The translations under genes and the position numbers were made by a program. The notes under the pieces are model-generated. The model was not told the origin of the DNA. It worked only from the letters and a program-made list of their open reading frames with translations, and did no database searches. This document shows positions 1 to 10,800 of a stretch of 64,000 nt of DNA, piece after piece. Source of the stretch: Favolaschia claudopus (taxonomy: Eukaryota > Basidiomycota > Agaricomycetes > Agaricales > Mycenaceae); assembly GCA_037176885.1 (NCBI GenBank), contig JAWWNJ010000004.1:496001-560000 (forward strand), given 5' to 3'. Every line of letters begins with the position of its first letter. Within the stretch, counting starts at the first letter, position 1.

Positions 1-3000
1 CGGACCGCTTGGAAAAACTGAGTTCTTACCATTGCAGTAAACGATTCTTTGCACGTACCGGATGCGAATTAGGCGGGCGGTGGGTGTAAACTCAATAAAT
101 GGAGACCATGTAGTTGGAAGCGGCATAAGTCCTGCTATATTCAATCCTCTCCGAGTCAGAGCTAGCCTTGAATTCGAGACCAGGGATTGTGATTCAGGTG
201 ACGCAGATTACACTCCTTCATGGCAATATTCTGATCGGGTGTCCAACTATAGACAGCGTCGACCACGACTTGGTCCAATGGGCTGGTTATCGTCAAGCTT
301 GCGGCTGGCTCGTAGCAGGCGAGGGCGGTGGGAAAGCAGCGATTTGATCTCAACGCGACCATGTGACATTATAACGTGTATCAATTTATTTGAGCCTTTG
401 CAGGCCTTTGCGACTTTGCGACACGGGGTAACACACACGTTTCAATAAGAGATTGCCTCATTGCCACGAGTGTGCCAGATATAACCAATTTCCGGAGCAG
501 TGTTCCGGTGGTAAGCCTTTCATTTGTTCTCTTGATTTGGGTCGTTCGCCTCCGAGTCCTCTCTATTTCCCCTCCTCTCAAATTCCTTCCCTTGCCATCC
601 CGCTCAACTTAACAGCTCAGCGCTGTTTCTTCGTCCCCATATCAAGGTACGCTTATTCTTCTTATCGTTTCTTTGTTTCACGCTCACTGAGTCTTATCTC
701 AGAACTGAATAGAAACAGATTCATTCATTCGTTCATTCAAGCTAGATACCGAGCATACAAACTTGTATCACTTGGTTTACCTCTTTTTGAAAACCTCTGC
801 CCCCCCGCAGCTGCGCGCGAACGTGAAAGACGCGGCGCCGCCGAATCTGGAAATGAGAAAATAAGGTGAGTTTGAGTCCAATTCTGTTGTCGATTCACGA
901 GAAGCACTTACCATTTTCGATGCAGCGCGCGCGAGTTCGGCGAAATTGACGCCGTTGGGGTGCGAAGCGGGGTGGCGGAATTCGGGCTGGACGCGGGTGT
1001 GGGTGCGGAGAGAAGTGTCGAGGCGATACCGTGTTGAGCGCGGGGTGAGAAGGATGAGGTGGCGATGCGGCGACGGCGCTGACGCGATACCTGGAAACGG
1101 GAAAAAAGGTAAGCTCGATTTCGTCATTTTGAAATGAGAAACTTACGACTTTTTGAGGCAGCGTCGGCGGGCTTCGGCGAAATCGACGCCGTCAGGGTGC
1201 GGAGTGAGCGCAGGTCTGCGCGGGTGCGGAGAGGTGGGGAAGGTGAATTGAGAAGTGTCGAGCGCGGGGTGAGGAGAAAGGGTGAGGTGGGGCGTCGGCG
1301 GAATTCCTGGAAAGATAAGGTGAGCTTGACTTCAATTACGAGATGGTGAGACGAGAAACTTGCGAGTTTTTTAGGCAGCGTAGGCGCGTTACGGCGAAAT
1401 CAGCGCTGTCGGGGTGCGGAGTCGTGGGATTCGGGTGAGGCGCAGGTGCGGAGAGGCGTCGTCATCGCTATCGGTACCTTTCGCGCAACGTAGGCCTGCA
1501 TGACCGCGGTTTCTCTATTCGCGTGCTCGTATCGCGGAGGTCATTTCGCGGGACTTGAGGGTGTTTGTTGAAAGTGGTGAGGGCGTAGTTGGGGAGATAG
1601 ATTATATTACTTGACGAATGAGGAGGAAGGCGGCGTGGGAGGGCAGGAGGGCGGTCTCGGGTCGTCTTGAAGGAAGTGGTTGGCGTGTGGTTGGAGCCTT
1701 GACGCGAGCGGGTCAGTGTGGGCTTGAGGGGTCGCGTTAGGAAGTCGACGGAGGCGGAGAATGCGGTGGAGACGGGACTTGAAGGTGAGGCGGTGACGCG
1801 GTGTGCGGGTGACGTGACATCGGAGAGATGGGCGAGAGTAAAGAAGATGAGGCGGCGGTGGGCGTACGTCGTCAAAAGTGTCGGAAACGTCGTAAATGAC
1901 GTGGCGTGGCGGTGAGCGGGGTGGGGTGGTGAGCGCGTGAGGAACGGGTGAGTGTGGAAGAGCGTCGGCGGGGTGTAAGCAGCCCAGAGAGAGAGGGCGT
2001 GGTGTGGATGTCATTCACTGTGAGGAGAGAAAAGCGGGTTAGTGCGCTGAGGACAAGAGGAGAGCGTAGCGAATGCACCTCAGGAATGACGCGAGAGGTG
2101 GGCACGGGCAGAATGCTGCAGTGAAGCCGGGGGAGTGCGGGCGGTGTTTGCTTCCACAGCAAGTGTAAGTGCTGAGCAAGTCGGGTTTCAAGAATGTCTT
2201 GAATCTTTGCGTTTTGGGCGACACAGGCGTAACAGTGGCGGCACCAGGGCAGATCTGCAGATTCGAAGCGCGGGGTTGGCACTCAGTCGAATGTGTGGAG
2301 GAGAGACGTGGGTATGTAGGTGTTGTGGTGGTGGGATTCTAACAAACTTGAACGCTGCCAGGGTGTAAAACAACGAAGAAATACTCAGAAAAGGAAAATT
2401 AGAGATCATCAATGAGATCACAAAGAGACCTAGAGAGAAGCATCACCATATTTGGAGTTAGAGCAAGGACAGAAAAGGCGAAGGACCTGCCAAATGCGCC
2501 TACGTTTTGAATATATATTACTAAAGAAGGGAAAAGATAGACATCAAAGCTCAATGAGGAAAATGCAATTTCACGAATGAAATTCAAACAGGAAGGAGTA
2601 TAGCCTTAAGGAGCATAACGGCACACACAACTGTTGATCTCCTACTATAAAAGGAAATGATGTGATTTTCCCAGTGATTGAATTGACGGGAAAGCCTAGG
2701 TAAAGAAAACAAAGACGAACCTTCGTAAACTCAGGATTCGTAAAAAGGAAATGGTTTGATACAAGTTGACAGAGTCTATATATAGGTACCAATTGGGTCA
2801 CGGTACCAAGCAAGTTATGTCTGCTTCGAGGATCGTTTCCTGCTCTAACTATAATGCAAGCAGATGGCTGAGAGCCGTAGTCAAGCAGTGGCCACCTTTT
2901 CCTAACCCGCCCGTCTCGACAACCTGCAGATATGCCAGAGGTATGTCCTGGCTTGGCAATCTCCGACAAATATATATGTCGTGGTGGTGCGGACGGCCCC

Positions 3001-3070
3001 GAACTAGCCGTGGCCGTGGTACCAGTGTCGATACTGGGAAGATTGATCTTCTGCCTCTCGAAATCGTCAA
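1..3070. other. Left-end region without a supportable gene
   Basis: About 3 kb with no reading frame that I can join into a recognisable protein. 1-450 is mixed sequence. 540-780 on the plus strand is pyrimidine-rich and resembles a fungal promoter or 5' leader. 847-1378 contains an intron-like tandem repeat (separate entry). From about 1,440 to 2,350 the plus strand is rich in G and A, so the minus strand reads as Pro/Ser/Thr/His/Arg-rich low-complexity frames, which I regard as composition artefacts. 2,400-3,070 is A/T-richer. A 170-codon minus-strand frame (2571-3083) there overlaps a possible alternative 3' end of the DASH gene but resembles nothing I know. The region could hold a long non-coding RNA or a decayed gene. 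Confidence 0.5.
847..1378. repeat. Tandem intron-like modules, three diverged units
   Basis: Three diverged copies of a module of about 210-245 bp begin near 847, 1091 and 1307. Each has a short intron-like core followed by a GC-rich stretch containing a GGCGAAATNGACGCC-like block and then a GCGCGGGGTGAG-like block. On the minus strand the cores run 911 to 847, 1146 to 1091 and 1363 to 1307, with donors GTAAGT, GTAAGT and GCAAGT and all three acceptors TTTCCAG. On the plus strand cores at 866-925, 1109-1161 and 1320-1378 start GTGAGT, GTAAGC and GTGAGC and end GCAG. A weaker fourth copy may lie at 780-846. The minus-strand exons between cores would encode a repeated HPxGVxFAE-like peptide. 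Host transcript and function are unknown. Confidence 0.55.
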
Positions 3071-3110
3071 GATCGCCGGCCACTAGCTCGAGTCGTCGCG
3101 GAACCGCGAG

Positions 3111-4019
3111 CTACTGTGGGGCCGGAGGAGGACGCTGTGAACAAGTAAGGTTATATCCCATCGAGCAATTGTTGAACCCACCTCCCCGACCTACGCCACG
3201 AGAAGCTGCACGCATAGATGCTCTCGTGCCTCTCACACCCCGAACGCCTCCTCGAGACATGACCTTTTCACTTCGCTCTTTGTCCGCCCTGTCTTTTTCC
3301 TTCTGAGCAGCACGGTTCGATTCTTCCTGTTGCAATCTCTCCTGTTCGCGTTTCGCTGCAGCAAGGCGTTCAGTCTCGAGCCTGAGTGCTTTCTCTTCAA
3401 CTTCTCGCTGCTCTTGCGCTAAAGTCAACTCATCCTGAGAGGAGATCAACGGTCGACGTCTGATATAGCAGTGAATTAGTATCCTCACAGCTTCGGCACC
3501 TTGCCACTCCTCGTCGAATATCAGGCGCGCGAATTCCTCTGATCTTGAGAGAATGCCGACATATTTATTGAGCAGCGCCTCAGTTTGCACTAACTGCGCT
3601 GCAACGCGCTTGAGAAGCCATAAGAAGATGCACCAGCAGCCCGGGGAGACAAGATTACCTCGTTCTGAGATCCCACATCTCCGAGCGCATCGTTGAAAGA
3701 AGAGAGAGCGGCGTTCAGCTTTTTGAGGACGAGCAGATCATTCTGCAATTTTTCCTCCCTAGACCTACCGCCGTGTCTCTTAGCTCTCTCCAACTCTGCA
3801 GGGTCTTGGAATTGCGCGTCGCCGTCTTTCCCTTCACATCGTCAGTTGACGGCGACTTTAATTGTGAGATTGGCTACCAGAGAGCGATAATTCGGATATG
3901 GACAAGTCATTCTCTGATATTTCTCGAGGCGTCAACTCTTGTGAAAGGAACGGCGTTTCTGACAAAAGATGCGAGCCGCCAGAAGATGAATTAAGAAGGA
4001 TGGACTGAGTGTCCGACAT
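3111..4019 (-). CDS. DUO1: DASH complex subunit Duo1
   Basis: Outer-kinetochore DASH/Dam1 ring subunit that couples chromosomes to spindle microtubules. Start chosen at the ATG at 4019 (MSDTQSILL). Exon 1 ends in GKDGDAQF after a GTAGCC...AAG intron. Exon 2 carries the Duo1 helix (EEKLQNDLLVLKKLNAALSS) and ends NE at 3659. A 50-nt intron (3609-3658) leads to RVAAQLVQTEALLNKYVGIL, the family signature of two coiled segments. A further in-frame GTGAGG...CTCAG intron follows WQGAEA, then a charged coiled coil and an Arg/Gly-rich tail (RGGVRGVRGTRASM), common in fungal Duo1 tails. The 3' end is uncertain: without the last possible intron (donor GTGGGT, acceptor TTCACAG) the stop is at 3111; with it the protein ends near 3068. 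Confidence 0.85.
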
Positions 4020-4312
4020 CGTTGATTGAAGACGTAGATGGCCAACATCCACAAACAACCGCTTTCGTCTCAAATAGGAAGGAGGCACACAGTGTTTACT
4101 GTATTGAGGGCGATTCGAGTTTCGAGCGAGCGAGCTGTATACACTGAGATATCCATCCATCGACTAAGTGGGTTTGATTCGGCTATTTACTAAATAGCCC
4201 TAGGGCATTTTCGTCTGTCACTCTGGGCGAGGGTCGCGTTTGTGAGGCCAACGAACTTAGATTGCGTATCAGTGTTCGAAAGAAAAATCAAAAGCTTGCA
4301 AAATAGAAGTCC

Positions 4313-4623
4313 TCACAGGGATGAAGAGATTGGTCTGGACTGGCTTAGAGGGGAGCGAGGATCAACTAGTGGAGGAACAAAATTGTCCTGTGATAAACCA
4401 AAAGCTCCCACTTCAGATGGCAGTCTTGAATTTATGTTCTCGTCTCTGTTCGTTGTCTCAGCGTGTGAAAGCAGGAAGGGACAAAGTCTTAGACATACTG
4501 CGTCACTGAAATTGGCTGCGACTGGTTACGACGGGAGGGACCAGCTGATGATGAAGGAACCGCGTTATCCTGTGATAAATCCAAAGCGACTATTTCAGAT
4601 GATAGTGAATTTATTTCCTCATC
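4313..4623 (-). repeat. Tandemly duplicated terminal exon segment
   Basis: Copy A (4499-4623) encodes DEEINSLSSEIVALDLSQDN and onward to QPISVTQ. Copy B (4313-4445) encodes DENINSRLPSEVGAFGLSQD and onward to RPISSSL, then stops. About half the residues match at the same spacing, and the DNA is also similar. The two are separated by a 53-nt candidate intron (4446-4498) that keeps the frame. Confidence 0.65.
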
Positions 4624-5390
4624 CCTAGTGCATTCAACACCGATTTGAGGTGATGAATGGTGGTGTATGTGGTGGTGTATATGATGCACCACATTGATTG
4701 TCACTGAGGGCGGCAACGAATTTTCGTTGCCACTCAATCGTACTGAGCTCAAGCTCGATGCTGTACGACGAGAGTTACCACTGGGTGACCTTGAGACCCC
4801 AGAAACAGGGCTAGAGGATATGCTTTGAGCTGCCTGACTCGAACCAAAAACAGAGGGAAGTCTAGTTTCGGGGACAAGCGGTGAAAGCATGGAACCAGAT
4901 GACAATGCTACTGGGGTTCTACCTCCCCGAGACGGGGAAGCGGAATATTGAGAAGCAGATCTTGCCCGCTCGGTAACCTCCTTCTTGGCAGGCGAGTCCA
5001 GAAAGGGACTCGCTCTGGACATGGAGTTGCGAGACGCAACATCTGCCCTCAAAGTTGTAGAAGTCTCCTGAAGCTGGTGTTGCTTTTTGGGTGACGCAGC
5101 CACATGATCTTGGGAGGGACGGCTTTCCAGAGGGCTTCCCGCGACACGGACTCGACCTTGGTCAAGCGCTCGACTGAAAGTTTCTTCTGCCTCTGTCTCC
5201 GAAGAGAAGCCTTGATGTATCGCACCGGAAACACCGGTGACCAGTGGAGATACGTCTACCCTGGTATTCAAACAGTGCATGTTCAGAATCGACGAAACGA
5301 TAAATAAGTCTTAGTACATACTGACCAACTCGTGAAAACGCCTACGTCTCGACCAACCGTGACTACATACCATTTTTTGGGTTTGGCCAT
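4313..5390 (-). CDS. RNase H1 N-terminal (hybrid-binding) domain protein
   Basis: Begins MAKPKKWYVVTVGRDVGVF at 5390, the start of the small RNase H1-type domain that binds RNA/DNA hybrids. An intron with a GTCAGT donor joins TSW to VDVSPLVTGVSGAIHQGF and SSETEAEETFSRAL, completing the domain in about 60 residues. The rest is low-complexity, rich in Ser, Pro and Arg, with a histidine run near 4670-4690 (VVHHIHHHIHHH). No catalytic RNase H domain follows, so this is a stand-alone hybrid-binding protein. Read unspliced, the large exon stops at 4489. A GTATGT...ACAG intron (4446-4498) instead joins it in frame to a last exon, 4313-4445, that duplicates the previous 42 residues. Nucleic-acid binding is inferred from the domain; the cellular role is unknown. 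Confidence 0.75.
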
Positions 5391-5605
5391 TGAAAAGACG
5401 GAAGAGGTGGTGAGCCTGAGAACTTTGACGAAGACTCTGTTCCTCTTCGAACAGTGGCCGCGATGAGCGATGAATTGTAGACTATCGCGATTGCCAGTGA
5501 TGTTCACGGAATTCAGAACTGTTCGTTGATCGAGGCGTGACTGTGATCATCGCGGTCACGTGAGTCGTGACTGCAACGCGATGCGTCGGTATTATGTCCG
5601 AGTAA

Positions 5606-5830
5606 TTACTCAGTAAGTATAAAACGCGTCGCATCCCCGACAACTCTCTTTGCTTCGATGCTAAAATCACCCGTCTGCACTATTTGGCGCGGCCTTCTGA
5701 GAATTTCGGCGATCACATCGTCCATGTAGCTCGAGAACACGATCAAAAGCGTCCTTGTGTTTGTCTTCTTGCTCCCACACGCCGTAGCGTCACAATCATC
5801 TCTAAGGATCTCTACTTGATTTCTCCTCAT
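5606..5830 (-). CDS. Possible small hypothetical protein (74 aa)
   Basis: An intact 74-codon frame (MRRNQVEILRDDCDATAC... to FILTE) lies just upstream of the hybrid-binding protein gene on the same strand. It has a plausible amphipathic centre (YMDDVIAEILRRPRQIV) but matches no family I recognise, shows no clear introns and could be leader sequence of the downstream gene. Kept only because nothing else explains this stretch. Confidence 0.2.
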   Translation of the reverse strand: MRRNQVEILRDDCDATACGSKKTNTRTLLIVFSSYMDDVIAEILRRPRQIVQTGDFSIEAKRVVGDATRFILTE

Positions 5831-6061
5831 GCATATAGACGGATACTATAACAATATGGTCCTTGTACCAGCGCTTAAGCGCTTTCCTCCCACCATGACA
5901 GGAGACTGGAAAAATGGAATGGGGAGGAGTGCGCGCCGAATGCTACTCGGGTTGAGCGGATACATCGCAATGACAACAGTGTTACACTGCAGCGATTAAA
6001 CATCCGCATCACATCCGCCGTAGCATAAATACGCACTGTCAACTCAAAATACAAAAAGATA
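5831..6061. other. Intergenic gap with a 14-bp palindrome
   Basis: No reading frame of note. Contains a perfect palindrome AGCGCTTAAGCGCT at 5870-5883 and a short inverted repeat CAGTGT-T-ACACTG near 5980. These could be regulator-binding sites or chance. Confidence 0.3.
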
Positions 6062-7684
6062 TCAAAGTTTCGCTTTCCCAGCTTGTGTGTCGTCTTCCTT
6101 CACTCGGAGAATTGCTTTCCCCCACGTCTTCCGAGTTTCCAAAGCATGTAAGCCATCGGCGAGAGAGTTCAAAGTATAAACCTCTCTGTAAACAACAGGC
6201 GGAGAAACCTTCCTCGAAACCAAGAGGCTAATACAGTGGTCAGTATTTTATTGGATTGAGAAGATGTGCAAATTACTCCAAGAAAGCCTTATAAACTGAA
6301 GGCATGTGTCCCGGTTCGCGAACTGAATCAACACCGTAAGACCGCGTCGTGTCCAAGTATACAGCACATACCAGCATAACCACCCCAAAAAATGCCAACT
6401 AGTGATATATTCTTCAGCAAAACGAGGTTCATGGGTACCTAGAATATATCACACGGTCAGCGCTCGCCTTGAGGATGCACACCACTCACTTTTTCCACTG
6501 TTCCCGCGGCAAACCCGACAACGAGAGCACGTCCTTTCCAAGCGATGCATTTCAGACAATCTACAAATGGGTCAAACAACCATTTTCTGGGATGTTTCTC
6601 GTACGGACCTGTGATCATTCCCTGCATTGACATAACAACTTGAATTACACAGATGGCAAAATCATGACTTACAACAGGGTCGTATATAACATCGACGCCC
6701 TTGCCGTTCGTGATCTTGAGTACGTCTTGTTGCCAACCCTTTTTTGTATAGTCTACAGTATAATCTGCACCGCCGTATTTCTTTGCGATGTCGAGCTTTT
6801 CTTGGGATCCGGCAGCAGCAATGACCTTGGCGCCGAGTGCTGGAGAGTTGTGAGAACAGATACAAAGTGCATGAGTATGACCGACGCACCTTTGGCCAAT
6901 TGAACTGCAGCTATACCTACGCCGCCTGCAGCGGCCGTCACAAGAATCCATTCACCTAAGAGATAATCAGTTGAGGTCGCAATCATGCTCTCGACGCGTC
7001 ACCAACCAGGCTGCAGCTTAGCTCTGCCAACCAAAGCTTCATAGCTTGTTGGCCAGGTCACGAACAACCCTGGAGAGATTTGAGTGAATTGGATCAATGG
7101 TTTGAAGTGAGGCTACCTGCTCCTTGATCAAAGGTAAGGGAGTCAGGGAGCCGGAGTATACTGGTGACGGGGACAGCAACTCTCTCGGCAAATGAGCCCT
7201 AGCCGTTCTTTCAATGAAGTGCTGACAGGAAAGCCCACTGGCAACGCACGAGAATGGCCCCAAATACCCGGTCACCCGGCTTGAAGGGACAACCTGTAAC
7301 TTCGTGTTCACGATAGAAGTAGCTGAGCTTATTTCATATACCTGCTGGGAGCGGAAATCCATGCGATATGCGCCCCGCAAATTCCGAGCCCAGAACAAAC
7401 GGAAGTGGAGGTTTCGTTTGATAACGCCCTTGAAGGGCACACTATCAACTCGAACCGTTGGATGATGTGAGGCTACCCGCTACCTTGTGCTTGTAAAATC
7501 TTCCGAAAGCTGTCAAATCGGCGGGCAGAGGGAGGCGGTCAAGCCAACCTACGTCGAAGAAATTGAGACCAGCCGAGTAGACGTCGATCATAACCTCATT
7601 CTTCTTGAGTGTCGGAACCGGCCAATCTTCGGTCACCGCGATCTTTGAGGGATGAGCGAGCTCATGAATAACAAAAGCCTTCAT
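6062..7684 (-). CDS. Quinone oxidoreductase-like MDR protein
   Basis: Zinc-free medium-chain dehydrogenase/reductase of the NADPH:quinone oxidoreductase type, expected to reduce quinones or activated double bonds with NADPH. Start MKAFVIHELAHPSK at 7684. Joined exons give NEVMIDVYSAGLNFFD, ILQAQG from a 16-nt microexon (7484-7499), RYQTKPPLPFVLGSEFAGRI, CPFKPGDRVFGA, GSFAERVAVP and LPDSLTFDQGAG. The nucleotide-binding motif is VTAAAGGVGIAAVQLAK, followed by LGAKVIAAAGSQEKLDIAKK, GKGVDVIYDPV and KGRALVVGFAAGTVEKV. The C-terminus is LADGLHALETRKTWGKAIL and ends GKAKL at 6062. About nine short introns. An in-frame upstream ATG at 7783 could add a 33-residue leader, so a longer, organelle-targeted form is possible. 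Confidence 0.85.
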
Positions 7685-7877
7685 AGGAACCGTGAATCTT
7701 GGAGGGATGAAAGGGAAGGCGGTATGAAAGTCGACAAGTAAATGAGCTTCCGGCAACCGGCTTGTTAATGTCCGGAAATCCACTGCCCCGGGTCACCCAG
7801 AGAAAACAGAGTCAGAGTAGAAAATGTATATATTGCGGGTGGTACAATGTGTTTCATTCAAAATTAGTATTCGCTGA

Positions 7878-10800
7878 TTATGAGAAAGCAAAGCCTTCGC
7901 CCCCCTCTATGATAGCCAACAATAGCTGCTGCCGCAACATCTCATAAGACGAATATTGTGGAAGGTCGATTTGATTGAAGCCTGAATCGATGTCAGTTTG
8001 CATCCAAATAATGCGAGCAACAAGCGTACATGTATGAGCTTGGGGCAGTCTGTCCGATTCCCCGTAGGCACGGTGGATGGAGAACCTCTGCACGCCCTGT
8101 ACGCCTTGCAAATCCGTGAATCCCCCAAGAGGAACCTTTGATGTGCCCGTAGCGAAACTCAGAACTTTGGCTCGTTCATCACGATTGAAAGACTTGAGAG
8201 CACGCCACCACCAAACAATGTTGGGATCAGAGCTTGTATACCCATTGTACTCAGTGGCAGCTCGCCATTCGTCAACGTCGATATCGGGTGTTCCCGAAAT
8301 GAGAAGCTCGAGTTCTTGTTCATTGAACTAGCAGGATACAGAGTCAGTAGAATGTTGGCAGCGGCCCCAATTGGACGTACGATTGTGATGAGCTCCTTTG
8401 GAATGATTTCGTAGAACCCGTTCGAAAGGCTCTCGATTTGATCTTTGATGGACGAGTACAGGCGATATTGAGCAGACAGCTGTACGAACTCCTTCTTGTT
8501 ATCCTGTGTCACTGGCAGCGTTTCGCCCCCCTCTTTCAGAGCAATGATGCGATTGACACCGAACTCAATTCCCTATCAGACGAAGTTCGTAAAGAAAAAA
8601 AGAAAACAACCTACTTCGTCCGCTTCAACGCTAAACGTGAGTTCCAGAGGAGTAGGATCGTTTTCCAAGATCCAGCAAAGCGAGTTGTAATACTCAGGGT
8701 CGACCCATTCTACATCTTTGTAGTCCACAGGTTTGCCCAGAAGCTGTCTGTAAAGACTCCGCGCGAAGTAAGCATCCAGGAGACGGCCATCGTATATGGC
8801 TTTTCCTATGACTCGCCCCACGAATTTGAAGAAGGATAGATGCTCCGGATTGACCCACGAATTTTTGTTGGGCTGGTAGGTTAGTCTGTCCGCAGCACAA
8901 GGTTGGAATAAGGCATTGTTGGGATCAAACATTTGCCGAGCGAGAATCTGGAACCATTCCCGAGTGACCCCGCCTGCGTCAACACCCTCCTCATCGTAGA
9001 ATCGAACACTGAGCTTCCCATATTTGATCTGCTCTCCACTTTTGCGCTGCAGGTGTTGGAAACTGTCTTCAAAGACGCGGGCCCTGCGAACATTTAGCTG
9101 AAGGGTGCCATGGTGCTCTCGGTTGTGAGGTCGGCGATGTAATTGTTGGGTGAAGTAGTTTCGCTTGTTGTCGAAGTCAAGGACTCGGGGGTTGTTGACC
9201 AGGAGGGAGAACGAGCCACTCATCAGTGATGGATTATTGCGAACCATCAGGTTAAGCACTTTGCGATGAGCGTCTGTGAAAGTGACAAAGAGATCTTCCA
9301 TGGATTCTCTGGGAGTCGTGGGGGATTTGGGAGAGGAGGCGGCACGTAGTAAACGGGCGGCAGAGGCCGTTTTGGAGCCAACATGTTTGCAGACCACCAT
9401 CAACGCCTCGATGAGGGGAAGAAGGACTGTGGCGATGTGCTCTGTGTCGGGTTTGTCCTCGATGACAGCCAAACAATCTCCAAGGCGTTTCCAAAGTGAC
9501 GTGAACCTGAATGATTCGTATATTTCTTGCACCTTGTCCGAGTCGGATTCTCCTTCAGAAGCCGGAGATTTGGAAGAATACATGTAGTCGATGGTTTTCA
9601 GCACTCGCAGAAGCTTGGCTTGTATCGACGACGCAGGGGAAAACTTGGACGCGACAGAACCGACCATAGCATCGCCCTCTGAGCCACGGAGGTCACTCAC
9701 CAATTCATCCAGGTCTGAATTGAGGCTGAGCCCGAATTCCTGCGCCTTGGATCTCAGCTCCTGCGCAACGACGTCCCTCGCGTCGGGGATGTAAGACAGA
9801 TGTTGTATCAAAGCCAGACTTTGCTGGAAAGTCCTTCCGGAGCATTCGCCAACTGTCAATATGTTGACGATCAAACGCAGAACGGGTTGGGGGATTTGGG
9901 GAGGATTTGCGAGGAGGATACGTTCTTCTGCTGCTTCAATGGACATGTCCTTGGATGGAGGGGCAACAGATGGCGCTGGAGATTGAACTTCAGCCTGGTG
10001 CTGTTGTAGGAATAATTACACTCACGGGTATCGTTCGAGTCCGGGGCTCCTGACTCAGGAGCTACAGGTGCGGAAACTGCATCTTCACCTGAGGCTGAGG
10101 GAGGTTCAGGAACGTCCGGAGCTTGTGTAGGCGGCGGGACAGCATCAGGCTTCTTAATGCTGGCCAGAGGGCGTGTCACTGTGGCTAGGAGTCCGACCAC
10201 CGATTCCATGATGGAGGTTGTTTTCAGCAGCGATTGACGATCTAGTAGCCCAAGCAACAAGACGATGGGATAATGAGTTTGAGGAGCTTGTCGTTCCTTG
10301 CCTTTGCCCTTTTTAGATGCAGTCCTCCGAAGACCCACGGGGAGTTCGTGCTCAGTCAAGAAAAACAGAGACGAAAGCTCGTTTGCCCCAACAATGAACG
10401 TCAGTGCCTCCAAACATCGTTGAGCTATCAGGTCGGGATCTATTTCGTCCTGAAGGTTTGGGAGCGCAAGCGCTGTGAAGTAGTCGGACCCCGCCTTTTG
10501 TTTGGAAGCGGATTTGGGAGTTTGCGGCTTGGAGTTTTTGAACGACATCTGGGCGAAACCTTTGTCAACAGCTCCGAGATCTCCGGTGCCATCCTGCAGG
10601 ATGTTGAGCAAAAGATTGAAGAGTTCTGTTCGCGTTTTAGCGTTTTCGCACAGGTTCACGAGAACCTTGAACAACAGTGTTTTCCTCAAAACCTGGGGGA
10701 AAAACAAGAGCCGAATGAGGACAGCAACTCCCGCTTTGTCTAGGAGCTGAATGGCATCATGTTGAGGAACGAATTTCCTGGGAGCGGCGGAGCCGGAGGC

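Noticed and set aside
62..448. 128-codon plus-strand frame at the left edge
   Set aside because: Arg/Ser-rich composition with no domain, and competing frames on the other strand.
1468..2421. Pro/Ser/Thr-rich minus-strand frames of 60-136 codons
   Set aside because: Open in several phases at once, no conserved motif and no consistent splicing; explained by G/A skew of the plus strand.
2571..3083. 170-codon minus-strand frame downstream of DUO1
   Set aside because: No family resemblance, crosses A/T-rich probable 3' sequence and overlaps the alternative DUO1 end.
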